Source: JAHDCJ01 sp039028895 (lineage in GTDB: Bacteria > Bacteroidota > Bacteroidia > Chitinophagales > Saprospiraceae). From it: a DNA stretch of 30,709 bases. Of the stretch, positions 1 to 9,600 are shown in pieces. Position 1 is the stretch's first letter. The number at the start of each line of letters is the position of its first letter. The notes beneath the pieces were generated by a model. The model was not told the origin of the DNA, made no database searches, and saw only the letters and a list, made by a program, of their open reading frames with translations. Location: NCBI GenBank assembly GCA_039028895.1, contig JBCCHF010000057.1, positions 1 through 30,709 of the forward strand, read 5' to 3'. Position numbers and translations under genes: made by a program.

Positions 1-803
1 CTGGATACTACTCTAAGTTTTTGCTGGAAATACCACCGACCTGCAGTATGGAACGTTTCAATCCTATTTCTAATCTGGATACTACTCTAAGACAAACAAG
101 GCAAGGTTTTCAGTCTAATGCTATAAAACGTTTCAATCCTATTTCTAATCTGGATACTACTCTAAGCAGATGCCAGGTTTGACAGGTGACGGTTTGGCTC
201 AACAGGTTTCAATCCTATTTCTAATCTGGATACTACTCTAAGTCCCGTCCCTTGGGGTTAACTGGCATTTCGTAGATGACAGGTTTCAATCCTATTTCTA
301 ATCTGGATACTACTCTAAGAATAAAAAACGAAATGGCAGACTTTTCGCAATCGGGGTTTCAATCCTATTTCTAATCTGGATACTACTCTAAGTTGGGAAT
401 CAAGGCCTACAAATTTACGGCCAATGTCGTTTCAATCCTATTTCTAATCTGGATACTACTCTAAGGAGAAAGGTAAAAACACCAAATACGCAGACGGGAA
501 CGTTTCAATCCTATTTCTAATCTGGATACTACTCTAAGTGAATGGTGATGAAATAACAGTAAGTGTAAAGGGCGTTTCAATCCTATTTCTAATCTGGATA
601 CTACTCTAAGACAAACAAGGCAAGGTTTTCAGTCTAATGCTATAAAACGTTTCAATCCTATTTCTAATCTGGATACTACTCTAAGGAAAGATCATAGCTT
701 TCCGTTGCAGCAAGCAATGACAGTTTCAATCCTATTTCTAATCTGGATACTACTCTAAGACGGAATGCAGATCAATTCACTGGGATGGAACTGAGGTTTC
801 AAT
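1..803 (-). CRISPR. CRISPR array 1, left edge cut by the window
   Basis: Ten full 37-nt direct repeats start at 55, 130, 206, 283, 356, 429, 502, 574, 649 and 723. A partial repeat lies at 1-17 and an 8-nt remnant (GTTTCAAT) at 796-803. On the + strand the repeat begins GTTTCAATCCTATTTC and ends ACTACTCTAAG; the ten copies look identical. There are 11 spacers of 35-40 nt. The repeat reads ...ATTGAAAC at its 3' end only on the minus strand. That matches the 8-nt crRNA 5' handle usual for type I-A/I-B and type III systems, so I assign the minus strand. No cas gene is visible; they may lie to the left. Spacers 92-129 and 611-648 are identical. The array is certain, its orientation less so. Confidence 0.97.
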
Positions 804-832
804 GGATTGAGGTTTTTCCATAATTAGGACAG

Positions 833-1236
833 GTTAGAGCCGTATCCAGATTACAAATAGGATTGAAACCCAAGGGACTAGGACTATCAGTCCTACTTTC
901 TACAAGTTAGAGCCGTATCCAGATTACAAATAGGATTGAAACTGAGCGATATTCCATTATGATCAGTTCTCATCAGTCGGTTAGAGCCGTATCCAGATTA
1001 CAAATAGGATTGAAACTTGATTTGCTCTTCCCAGGCCGCCTCATCAGCAGGAGTTAGAGCCGTATCCAGATTACAAATAGGATTGAAACTATTCATTGGT
1101 GAACGCTTGCAAACCAACCGTAGCTGTTAGAGCCGTATCCAGATTACAAATAGGATTGAAACACCACTTGCTCACCATCGTAAGTGTCTCTTCTTACGAG
1201 TTAGAGCCGTATCCAGATTACAAATAGGATTGAAAT
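833..1236 (+). CRISPR. CRISPR array 2, inverted relative to array 1
   Basis: Six 37-nt repeats start at 833, 906, 980, 1053, 1126 and 1200, with five spacers of 36-37 nt. The repeat begins GTTAGAGCCGTATCC and ends ATAGGATTGAAAC. Its reverse complement differs from the array 1 repeat at four of 37 positions. The last copy (1200-1236) ends in T instead of C, fitting a degenerate trailer end if transcription runs left to right. The 15-nt 3' end is the same as in array 1 read in its handle orientation, so one Cas6-type enzyme could process both. There is no room for a normal leader: array 1 ends 29 bp upstream. Confidence 0.96.
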
Positions 1237-1306
1237 CGGCACACACAATAGAAGGTATTACAAGCCAGGGAATACTTAGAGGAGTTCCTAAGCACTAGAC
1301 ATCGCC

Positions 1307-1324
1307 CCCCTCCAAATGGAGGGG
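1307..1324. repeat. GC-rich intergenic hairpin
   Basis: A perfect 7-bp inverted repeat (CCCCTCC, loop AAAT, GGAGGGG) sits in the 124-bp gap between array 2 and the epimerase gene. It is followed at once by a G-rich run, GTTGGGGGAGG. Similar C-rich/G-rich hairpins are common dispersed intergenic elements in Bacteroidota genomes, so this may be one copy. No T-tract follows on either strand, so it is not a typical intrinsic terminator. It could still slow transcription coming from either side. Confidence 0.55.
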
Positions 1325-1360
1325 TTGGGGGAGGTGCCCTAATCTTCTTATCTTCCCAAC

Positions 1361-2335
1361 ATGAAGGTACTAGTAACTGGAGCAGGTGGTTTTGTTGGCA
1401 ATAATGTCGTCAGGGTTTTACTAAAGGATGGTTATAGCGTCAGAGCGATGGTCTACCAGGCACCGAATGCTTTGGAAGGGCTGGACATTGAGGTGGTAAA
1501 AGGTGATATACTGAACCCAGACAGCGTAAAAGCTGCACTTCAGGGCATGGATGCAGTTGTTCATACAGCGGGTAGGATTTCTATTGACGGTGACCCTGAT
1601 GGTATGGTCATGAAGACTAATGTGGATGGCGTTCGGCATATGGTCGAAGCCAGTTTAGAGATAGGCATCAAGCGCTTTGTCCACTTCAGTAGCATCCAGG
1701 CGTTTGAAGATGATGGCCGCTCAGTGTTGAATGAAAAATCTCCGCCAACTGGAAAAAATTCATTTAAGTATGACCTGTCGAAACTTGGTGGCGAACTAGA
1801 AGTCAAAAAAGGAGTAGCCAATGGGCTGAGTGCAATTATCCTTAATCCGCCTGCCATCTATGGTCCGTATGACTTTGAGCCTTCGCTGACCGGCCAGATG
1901 CTCCTCGATTTTTATTACCAAAAAATTCCTATGCTAACGCCTGGCGGGTTCAATTTTACGGATGTCAGGGATATCGCGCAGGCTGCTGTAAACGGGTTGA
2001 CAATGGGCCGATCTGGCGAAAACTACATCCTTGGTAATCGCTGGATTTCTGTTGGGGAAATGGCACGATTGACCGAGCAGGTGACTGGCGTACCGTCTCC
2101 CAAACGCACTTCTCCACTCTTCCTTGCATACATAGGGCTACCGTTCATCAAATTATCCAGCAAGCTTTCGGGTAAACCGCCTGTTTATACCAAACAATCC
2201 CTTGATACCCTCAAACTTGGCAAACAGATCGACGATTCGAAAGCGGTCACTGAAATTGGTCTGCAAAAGCGGGATGCCCTTGAGACGATCAGAGATGCTT
2301 ATGCGTGGTTTGGCGAAGTCGGCATGTTATCTTAA
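1361..2335 (+). CDS. NAD(P)-dependent epimerase/dehydratase (extended SDR)
   Basis: This 324-aa protein is a full-length extended short-chain dehydrogenase/reductase, probably cytoplasmic. It starts with the Rossmann nucleotide-binding motif TGAGGFVG (residues 6-13), has the active-site Ser region HFSS (about 108-111) and the catalytic YDLSK (Tyr137, Lys141). The general layout resembles dihydroflavonol-4-reductase-like and HpnA-like sugar or sterol epimerases; the substrate cannot be read from the sequence. The ATG at 1361 leaves only five residues before the glycine-rich motif, as is normal. It is the only gene on the + strand and converges on the injection-system operon: its TAA (2333-2335) overlaps the TAA (2332-2334) of the opposing gene. 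It is probably unrelated to the system. Confidence 0.9.
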   Translation: MKVLVTGAGGFVGNNVVRVLLKDGYSVRAMVYQAPNALEGLDIEVVKGDILNPDSVKAALQGMDAVVHTAGRISIDGDPDGMVMKTNVDGVRHMVEASLEIGIKRFVHFSSIQAFEDDGRSVLNEKSPPTGKNSFKYDLSKLGGELEVKKGVANGLSAIILNPPAIYGPYDFEPSLTGQMLLDFYYQKIPMLTPGGFNFTDVRDIAQAAVNGLTMGRSGENYILGNRWISVGEMARLTEQVTGVPSPKRTSPLFLAYIGLPFIKLSSKLSGKPPVYTKQSLDTLKLGKQIDDSKAVTEIGLQKRDALETIRDAYAWFGEVGMLS

Positions 2336-3315
2336 AACCCGATCGCTACTGGCTTTGCTCGCCGGATAAAATCAATTATACCATCGTGCATGAGCACTTC
2401 ATCATTGTTTGACACCTGGAACAGGTTGATCTCATAATTATCACCATACTTAAATTCGTTATTGACGAAAGTCATTATGATTGGGTTGTTTTGAAACTCG
2501 TAAGTGATGCCCGTTGCATTTACACTAGATAACGGGTATGCCTGATTCGTTTCGCGGAGTGCCAGTGGCTGTCTCGTATCGGAGTCGATGATCTTGATAA
2601 TGAAGCGGCTCCCTTCAAGCACACTCATATCATCATGAAACATGCTAAATTCGATCTGGGTGTAATTCCAGTTGTTCTTTTTCAGCCGTTTGATCTCCTT
2701 ACCTTCCTTTTCCTTTCGCGGGGAAACCAGTTGATAGGAAATTGTGGTATTCTCGATGATGTCAAGACTGGATTTGTAGCGTTCTCTTTCTGCTTTGATG
2801 GCACTGATCTCTGATCGCATACCTTCTTTTTCTTTTTGAAGCTGCCTGTTCTCCAACTTTAGAATTTCGAGTTGATTGTTGATGGTATCTATGCGAGAAG
2901 CGAAAACCTGATCATCGGTGAGGTTAAACGAATCAAGTCTTACTTCTATATTTTTTAGGTCTCTTTCCTTACTGGCAATTTGCGACCTTGCTCTACTCAA
3001 TGCGCCCTGGGAATTTTTCAGCTTCCTTCTTAGCTCATCAACTTGTTCCATGAGTCTTGTAATTTCGCTGTTGAGATCTTCTTTTTCGAGTTCAAGGTCT
3101 TGGTTGTATATCGTTAGGCGATCGGTTTCACTTTCCATTTCTCTCCTGGCTCTTTTTTCCAGGATTAGGGAGCGTTCATAGGAAAAGAGGCTGTCCTGCT
3201 GAACGGCGATCGTTCTTTTATGCGATCGGTTATTGCTACATTGGGCAATACTCAGAATTAACAAACCCAGAACCACAGCTCCGAGTACGGCATAAATAGT
3301 GTTTTGGTTATCCAT
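2332..3315 (-). CDS. Membrane-anchored coiled-coil protein, last gene of the eCIS operon
   Basis: No family recognised. From the ATG at 3315 the protein has 327 aa. An earlier in-frame TTG at 3357 would overlap the previous gene by 11 bp and is less likely. Residues about 6-25 form one hydrophobic span ending in a Cys (SIAQC). The residue before the Cys is Gln, so it is not a convincing lipobox. About residues 30-200 are Glu/Lys/Arg/Leu-rich with heptad-like spacing, predicting a long coiled coil. The last 110 residues are less charged and look beta-rich. A membrane-tethered rod with a globular head is the likely shape. Its place downstream of the ATPase suggests an accessory role (anchor, adaptor or cargo-related) in the injection system, by context only. 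Confidence 0.75.
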   Translation of the reverse strand: MDNQNTIYAVLGAVVLGLLILSIAQCSNNRSHKRTIAVQQDSLFSYERSLILEKRARREMESETDRLTIYNQDLELEKEDLNSEITRLMEQVDELRRKLKNSQGALSRARSQIASKERDLKNIEVRLDSFNLTDDQVFASRIDTINNQLEILKLENRQLQKEKEGMRSEISAIKAERERYKSSLDIIENTTISYQLVSPRKEKEGKEIKRLKKNNWNYTQIEFSMFHDDMSVLEGSRFIIKIIDSDTRQPLALRETNQAYPLSSVNATGITYEFQNNPIIMTFVNNEFKYGDNYEINLFQVSNNDEVLMHDGIIDFIRRAKPVAIGF

Positions 3316-3346
3316 GAGAAATAATTTGATTTTTGTTATTGATAAA

Positions 3347-4699
3347 TTAACCCTCAATTTCTTTTATGATGGCTTCGGGTAGAACCTTGTCTTCACTTAA
3401 TAATTTGAGTATTCCCGGCAGGTATTGATCCATCATTTGAACATTGACATATACATGATTACGCACAAGGTCGACTGACAGACCATCATTTTCCACATCG
3501 ATACTCGTCTTAAATCGAAGCAAACCGCTATCCAGGCTTAGTTCGAAATTGCCAATGATCATATCCCAATTGGCCCTGGTGACCCATTCCATGAATAATG
3601 GTCGTTTTTCCTCCGGAATTCTTTCCGGGCAAAGAGAGTAAAACACAAACCGCTCAACTTCATCTTTGATCTGGGCGAAACAATGCCAGCGGCCATTTTT
3701 TCCCTTGAAAGGGAAATAAACGTCTTCTGTCTCCTCGTACAACTGGAATTTCCAACCTTCTTCATCCAGAAAATCAACCAGGATATCCAGCATAGTTACA
3801 TCGTCGTCATCTTCTTCATCCAATTGATTGTCCAGATCGCTGAAACTTTCTTCCAGCGCATCCTGAATGAGGTTGGAAAAAATGTTACTTCCGCCTTTGT
3901 CTTTTCCGTTTTTCACGCCCAGGTTGAGACCTTTGGCCAATTCTTTTTGTAGGATCTGGTCGAACTCACCTTTAATGTCAACTTTGCCCAACTCCTTTTC
4001 TGCTTCCTTGCCACCTTCTTTGAGGGCACTATTCAGCTTTTTCTGTAGATCTTCAATCTCATCGTCGTTGAGTTCTACACCTGACAGGGCACCAGTTTCA
4101 GCTATCTGGAGCAAGAGATTTGGAAAATCTTCAAGGCCTACATCCGGTAGATCCGCTTTTATGGAAGGGGCCAAAATTTCATGTTTTACGAAATCTACGA
4201 TTGCATCTCCTATGGCAGCACCGTCTTTTTCAGTTTCTTCTGTTGCAAGATTGGCAAGGTTGATATAGTTCCAGAGGGTATCATAACCAGCCTTTGCACC
4301 ATCAATGGTTTGTTCAACTTTCTTGATCATCCAGTTTTCCTGGTACATCACGGGAGATGGTGCGGGGCCGCCAGATAATTCGAGTAAAGTTGATTCGACT
4401 TTTTGAAGCTTTTTTCCGCTTGCCGTAATCTGCTCAAAATACTCCGGGTTTAGCACAGCGGTGAGATGCACTGCCTCACCTTCCTGAAAATCACCGGTAG
4501 GTTGACCACGCATTTTTTCCATCAGGTTGAGCCACTGCCCATCTTCAATCTGTTTGAAAATCTCCCAGTTTACTTCAAAGTCTAATTGACAAGTAAAAGG
4601 GGCGAGTGCAAGGCGACTGTTTTCAATAATCACCGAGCCCTCACCCTTATTGTGAAATACGAGATCCGAATTGATTTTTCTATATGCTATTCCTGACAT
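3347..4699 (-). CDS. Protein with C-terminal YbjN-like domain, eCIS-associated
   Basis: The ATG at 4699 gives 450 aa; an in-frame TTG at 4723 would add eight residues. The C-terminal ~140 residues read like a YbjN domain, a fold related to type III secretion chaperones: a basic/aromatic strand region, then IGNFELSLDSG, LRFKTSIDVE, LVRNHVYVNV and a DQYLPGIL helix. Just before it is a very acidic stretch (DEEDDDD, near residue 290). The N-terminal part has no family I recognise; the middle is Lys/Glu-rich and probably helical. There is no signal peptide or membrane span, so it is likely cytoplasmic. Lying after the ATPase, where eCIS loci often carry cargo and loading genes, it could be a chaperone or adaptor. 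Domain call moderately sure, role inferred. Confidence 0.75.
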   Translation of the reverse strand: MSGIAYRKINSDLVFHNKGEGSVIIENSRLALAPFTCQLDFEVNWEIFKQIEDGQWLNLMEKMRGQPTGDFQEGEAVHLTAVLNPEYFEQITASGKKLQKVESTLLELSGGPAPSPVMYQENWMIKKVEQTIDGAKAGYDTLWNYINLANLATEETEKDGAAIGDAIVDFVKHEILAPSIKADLPDVGLEDFPNLLLQIAETGALSGVELNDDEIEDLQKKLNSALKEGGKEAEKELGKVDIKGEFDQILQKELAKGLNLGVKNGKDKGGSNIFSNLIQDALEESFSDLDNQLDEEDDDDVTMLDILVDFLDEEGWKFQLYEETEDVYFPFKGKNGRWHCFAQIKDEVERFVFYSLCPERIPEEKRPLFMEWVTRANWDMIIGNFELSLDSGLLRFKTSIDVENDGLSVDLVRNHVYVNVQMMDQYLPGILKLLSEDKVLPEAIIKEIEG

Positions 4700-4740
4700 A
4701 GGTTTATTTTTTTTGTTGGACAATTGAATTCAATCGATTT

Positions 4741-5295
4741 TCAGGTTTTAACCTCTTTCAGTAAATAGGAATGCACCATCTCACTTTTACTGAAGTGGGA
4801 CATATTGTAAAGTGCATTCATCATGTTTCGGGTATTCTTTTCGAATACCAGTGCCAGCAGGGCAGCCAAAACCACCCAACCAAGGGCTGGCCAGGAAAAA
4901 TCCTGAATCAACTGGTATCCGCCATAGAGTCCTTTATAGCAAAGCAGGTAGTAAAAACAGACCTGGTACCCGAGCAACTGTCCTACCCTTGTCCATGTTG
5001 TATTCTTATATGTTTTATCATTTCTCACCTTTATTCTTTGGTCTAGCCAATAGAAAAAGAGCACCACTATAAGCAGCAGACCGGCAGCAGACCAAAATGT
5101 CACACCATCATTGATCAGCCGATATGTACCTTCTCCGAGGAAAATGGCTAATACCAATACGACTCTGCCACTAAGTACTATGTACTTTTTCCTGTTTTCA
5201 CCATTGTCTGCTTCCATCGGGTTGGCACTCTGGACCTCAGGATTATCAATGGTTTGTCGTTGACTGGGGTCAGAGTGTTTTTCCTTCTTTGACAT
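4741..5295 (-). CDS. Multi-span integral membrane protein, eCIS-associated
   Basis: No family recognised. The 184-aa protein has a polar N-terminus (about 37 residues) followed by about four hydrophobic segments (roughly 38-56, 65-84, 105-121, 136-152), with a basic loop RIKVRNDKTYK after the second. The ATG at 5295 lies inside the end of the ATPase gene, overlapping it by 26 bp, so the two are probably translationally coupled. The third segment is interrupted by polar and aromatic residues and is the least certain. It is one of four membrane-associated products of this operon. Classical Afp/PVC particles carry no obligatory membrane protein here, so an anchoring, signalling or self-protection role is possible but unproven. 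Confidence 0.75.
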   Translation of the reverse strand: MSKKEKHSDPSQRQTIDNPEVQSANPMEADNGENRKKYIVLSGRVVLVLAIFLGEGTYRLINDGVTFWSAAGLLLIVVLFFYWLDQRIKVRNDKTYKNTTWTRVGQLLGYQVCFYYLLCYKGLYGGYQLIQDFSWPALGWVVLAALLALVFEKNTRNMMNALYNMSHFSKSEMVHSYLLKEVKT

Positions 5296-6616
5296 ACTCT
5301 TTACTTATCCCGTTAATAATGTCTTCCTTAATAATTGTATTTCCGCCACGATTCAGTGCTGAAATTGAACAATACCTCAATACATTGATTATCGCTCCAC
5401 CAGAGAGTGGATACTCATTGGCTATCTCCTCAAAATCAATGCTTTCATCCAATTTTACGTGTTTCGAAAACGAATTCTTCCAAATGGCCAGTCTTTGTTC
5501 CGGGCCAGGAACCGGGAAGTGGATCATGGACTGAAAACGGCGTGCAAATGCTTCATCAATATTACTCTTCATATTGGTAGCCAGAATGACCAATCCGGGA
5601 AAATCTTCCACTCGTTGCAGTAAGTAGGCTACCTCCTGGTTAGCGTGTCGGTCTTTTGAATCGTTGGTGGCAGTACGTTTTCCAAACAAAGCATCTGCTT
5701 CATCGAAAAACAGGATCCAATTTTTATTTTCAGCCTGATCGAAAATATTAGCCATATTTTTCTCGGTTTCCCCAATGTATTTGGAGACCACCTGTGAAAG
5801 GTCAACCCGATAAACATCCAATTCCATGGTTTTGCCTAATAATGAGGCTGTCAACGTTTTTCCTGTACCGGGAGGGCCGTAAAATAGGGTTCTATAGCCT
5901 GGCTTTATGGTTTTTCCGAGCTCCCATTTGTTCATAATCGTATCCGAATGATCGATCCATGACTGGATTTCCATCACCTCCTCCATCACATAATCTTCAA
6001 GGACAAGATCATCCCATTCCAGCTTGGTAGTCAGGAGTTTGGCCGGGAACTTGGTGCTATAATCCGGCTTGTATTGCTGACCAGTGGTGAAATAACTTTG
6101 GTATTCATCACTGATCGTAAGGGCTCCACTCAGCTTAGGTTCATTTGACCTTGGCGCATCCAGCCGCAGGATGTTAAATTTGATCAAAGGATGATCAGGG
6201 CTGAACAGTTTTAAAACGAGGAACCTGCGTGTGAGATCATTTCCCGAAAGGACAAAAGCCGCCGTTTCCCCTGTAGGTAAAAACCCGCTGTGGTGATCGC
6301 CTCTTAGTCCCCCAAATTCGGTATATCCGCGATTATAGGTTGTATTTTTTACGAAAAATATATCGAGAAGACTGGGGTAAACATACGGTGCCAGGGCCAG
6401 CATGACCAATAACCTTTCCTCAGTGCCAAACTGGTAGTGCTTGATCACTCTGGCATAGGTCGAATCGTTATCGTTCAGACCGGGGACAGGAACATCATAA
6501 ATACTCTCAAACTCGCATTCCTTTTCGAAATACAATTTGAAGCGGGTATTTAGTACTTGTGCGAACCAGTTCAGCTCACGACTAATCGTGTCTGCATTGC
6601 TCGCTATGGCGTTCAT
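5270..6616 (-). CDS. AAA+ ATPase of the contractile injection system (Afp15-like)
   Basis: This is an ATPase of the Afp15/Pvc15 type, found in nearly all eCIS loci and thought to help assembly or cargo loading. Numbering is from the ATG at 6616, giving 448 aa. An N-terminal helical domain (about 1-220) precedes the AAA core: Walker A GPPGTGKT (247-254), Walker B ILFFDEAD with the first Asp near 305, sensor-1 ILATN, and an arginine-finger region ARRF. The start forms an ATGA overlap with the stop of the tape-measure gene (6613-6616), which favours it; ATGs at 6622 and 6649 are possible alternatives. All catalytic motifs are intact. It is followed by three accessory genes, the first overlapping it by 26 bp. 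Confidence 0.93.
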   Translation of the reverse strand: MNAIASNADTISRELNWFAQVLNTRFKLYFEKECEFESIYDVPVPGLNDNDSTYARVIKHYQFGTEERLLVMLALAPYVYPSLLDIFFVKNTTYNRGYTEFGGLRGDHHSGFLPTGETAAFVLSGNDLTRRFLVLKLFSPDHPLIKFNILRLDAPRSNEPKLSGALTISDEYQSYFTTGQQYKPDYSTKFPAKLLTTKLEWDDLVLEDYVMEEVMEIQSWIDHSDTIMNKWELGKTIKPGYRTLFYGPPGTGKTLTASLLGKTMELDVYRVDLSQVVSKYIGETEKNMANIFDQAENKNWILFFDEADALFGKRTATNDSKDRHANQEVAYLLQRVEDFPGLVILATNMKSNIDEAFARRFQSMIHFPVPGPEQRLAIWKNSFSKHVKLDESIDFEEIANEYPLSGGAIINVLRYCSISALNRGGNTIIKEDIINGISKEYVKEGKTL

Positions 6617-9600
6617 CGCCATTCCACGTTTATCAATTTTAACATCCATGGTAACTTAATCATTGAGATGGTCCAGGGTAATGTATCTAATAACATATCA
6701 AAGGGTTCTCTTTCTACGCGTAGCACCCAGTTAGCAGACTGTTCTTCAAGGCGGCCATTCCTGATTAGAAAACTGCCTCTAAAATTAGCCACAGGAAGGT
6801 TTTTCACCTTATCCCAGCTGTTCATTGCCACCTGGAAAAGCTTTTGAGAAATTTCTGTTTCCTGCTCTGTAAGATCAATGCCTGCGGGCACGGGTTCTGC
6901 GATAGGTAATCCGCAAAATATCTTATTCAAAACAAGTTCATATTCAGGGGTTTCTGTTTGTCCTGTCACCAGTACCTGCAGTAAGTGGACTGCCCGAAGA
7001 GCATGCTCCTTACTTTTGAACTCATCATTTTCGGTCATTCCCAAAAGGTTGAAATAATGGGCAAAATATGGCCACAACAAGACCAAGCCTGCATTTTTTA
7101 TATACACCTCTTCTTTGAGTTGTTCGGTCATTTCTCCCAGTTTCCGGTATGGCTTCTTTTCGGCTTGTTGCTTTTCTTCAGAGGGCATGAGCTCTTCAGC
7201 CATTTCATTCAAAACATCAGTCAATTCCTTTCCGGAAGCGGGTCGCACCACCTGGAGGAAGGCCGCTGTATTATCGACAAGCTGGATCAACTGGGATTTA
7301 TCTTTTGCATAACCTTCCAATACGCTTTTAAAGAATGGCTTTATGTCAAAAGCAGTAGTATTCAGCTCATGGAGATGCTCAAATAATTGATCCATGATGA
7401 AAGGTTTGCTCAGTATTTTGAACAAGTCTTCCAGGTAACCCGGAATCTCTTTTCCTTTTTGAGGCTGAAGGCAATAAATAACCTGGTTAATCGTCTCTTT
7501 TGAAAATCCAGACAGAAGGTTCGACCTTAGCTCAGGACTGCCTGCTAGTTCCCAAAGTACTGGTCTCGAAAGCAAAGGCTTTTTGTCGATAAATTCCTGA
7601 GTTTTTTGTTCAAGCCCAGCTGGTGCAAGACCCTCCGGATCTGTGCTCAGATATTTGATCAAAGCCTTTAAAGAGAAGGACTCATCGGACGACTCAATTA
7701 TGATTTGTTCACTTGCTACCTTACGGGAAAACAGATCGAAAAATGGTTGAAATCCTGTTACTCCCTTCTGGGTCCTTTCCCTTGAAATGAGATAAAACGA
7801 TTCTATCAGATCCCGTTTAGGCATATGAGTTGTTTTTACCAGGTCTTCGAGTGTATGACTTACCAATTCTTCTATCGGCAGCAATCGGTTTTCGTCTATT
7901 TTATTGATCAACAGGTCCTTCCACCTCCAATTGTCCAAGTCTTTGATATGGGTAAAGATCACTGGGTGTTGCTCATATAAACTTTGTAACAAATGGGTCC
8001 ATGTCAGGAGTTTGCTCCAATTAGCAGGATCAAGATATCTTAGAAGTTCAACCAGAGTATCTTCATGTAATTGGCGGACTATTATTGTTACCACCGCTTC
8101 GCTGGCACCTTTTGATTTTAGTAGGTGAAGTACTTCTTTGGGATTCTTATCCAATAAGAAATGTATGGCTTCGTCAAGGTCTTTATCACTGGTTATGTTC
8201 GCTTCCTGCAGGGTAGGAGCATCCAGCCAATCAGACATCGCTTCGAGAACATCCTCACTTGAATCTGTGAAGTTGGTTTCTTGTTCGGGTTGGATGGCGG
8301 GTTCGGTTTCCTTTTCAGGCCAAGCCGGCAATCCGGCTTGTGGGTCAAGTAATGCCAGTAATGCGAAAAATCTTGTGTCGTTTACGTCTACCCTTGCCTG
8401 GCTGATGGCCCTTAATTTTCCGGCAAGGATTTCGATGTCCGATTCTACAAGATCAGCCGCCTTACTGATAGTCAATTTCACCAATTCAGTGGTATCATAA
8501 GTCTCTGGCTGCTGATTCAAAAGGTAGTGCAGAATCGGCTCCCAGGAAAATTGTTTGCGCGATAAAAACTTGATATAGGCATCACCCTGTTCATCATAAA
8601 CCTCAGCCAGCGCAAGGTGTAAGGTCTGAATAAACCCACTGAATGATGGGAATATCTTTTCAATAAAAACGGTGAGGCTTTCATCTGTAAATTGACTTGC
8701 CAGTCGCTCAGGCGGTGCAAAACGGACCAGTGTGGCGACTTGCTGAGGGTCTTTTTCCAGTAAATCGAGGAACAAGGCATCCAGTGCTCCGGGTTCAATC
8801 TTGGTTGCATTCCCCGGAAGGGTACCTTTTGTTAAATACATCCGCAAAATGGCCATCCTGCTGGAGGGCATCTCGCTGGTGGGTTCTGGTATTTCAACAG
8901 ATTTGTCTAAGGTTGGCTCAAGAGTATCTGGAGTTATCGCTTTTAAGCTTTCATGTAGCGGGTAAAATCGCATTTCTGATTTTTTAACTGCCTCACTAGT
9001 CACCTGCCGAAGTCGAAACACGAGTTCTTGCGCGTTAAAGCGCGAAACGGGATTAAGATTTTGGATAACAGCTTTCAAAAATGTTGTGGTATCAACGGGT
9101 ACGGAAGTCGGCTTAACAACAGCCGAGACTATCGGCATCCAGGTAAATTGTTTTATTGAAATGCCAGGTCTAATGACATCTCTTTCAATCTTTCTGAGTG
9201 CTTTCTGAAAAGTATTGATGAAGCCGGAAAGAGCGGATGCATAATAGGCAACCAACTCCTGGAGTAAATTTTCGTCAAGTCGGGTTGAAATGCCTTCCGA
9301 TGATAAAGTTGATAATAATTCGAGGAATGCCTCGTCCTTCTGTCGAATTTTCATCCCGATATAGGAAGTCAAATAATCGGCTGAGAAATTCTCGATTAAC
9401 TTTCCATCATTCAGGAATGAAGTAATCAAATGGTCATCAATTTCAACTTTGCCTGAAGCTGGAAATATCTCAGGAGGATGCGCTTCGCTTATCAGGCCTT
9501 CCAGCATTTCGGGAACGAACCCAATAACATCAATAACTGTCTCTGCCACAGAATTCTGCCTGTTTCCAGGAGCTGAAGCAATAGTCTTGAAATGCGTTAA

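Noticed and set aside
400..411. A 12-nt match (TCAAGGCCTACA) between an array 1 spacer and the YbjN-domain gene at 4131-4142, hinting at self-targeting.
   Set aside because: Only 12 of 36 spacer bases match and flanking bases diverge; a match this short is expected by chance.
2332..3315. The Cys after the hydrophobic segment as a lipoprotein signal.
   Set aside because: The residue before the Cys is Gln, unlike a lipobox, and the segment reads better as a simple membrane anchor.
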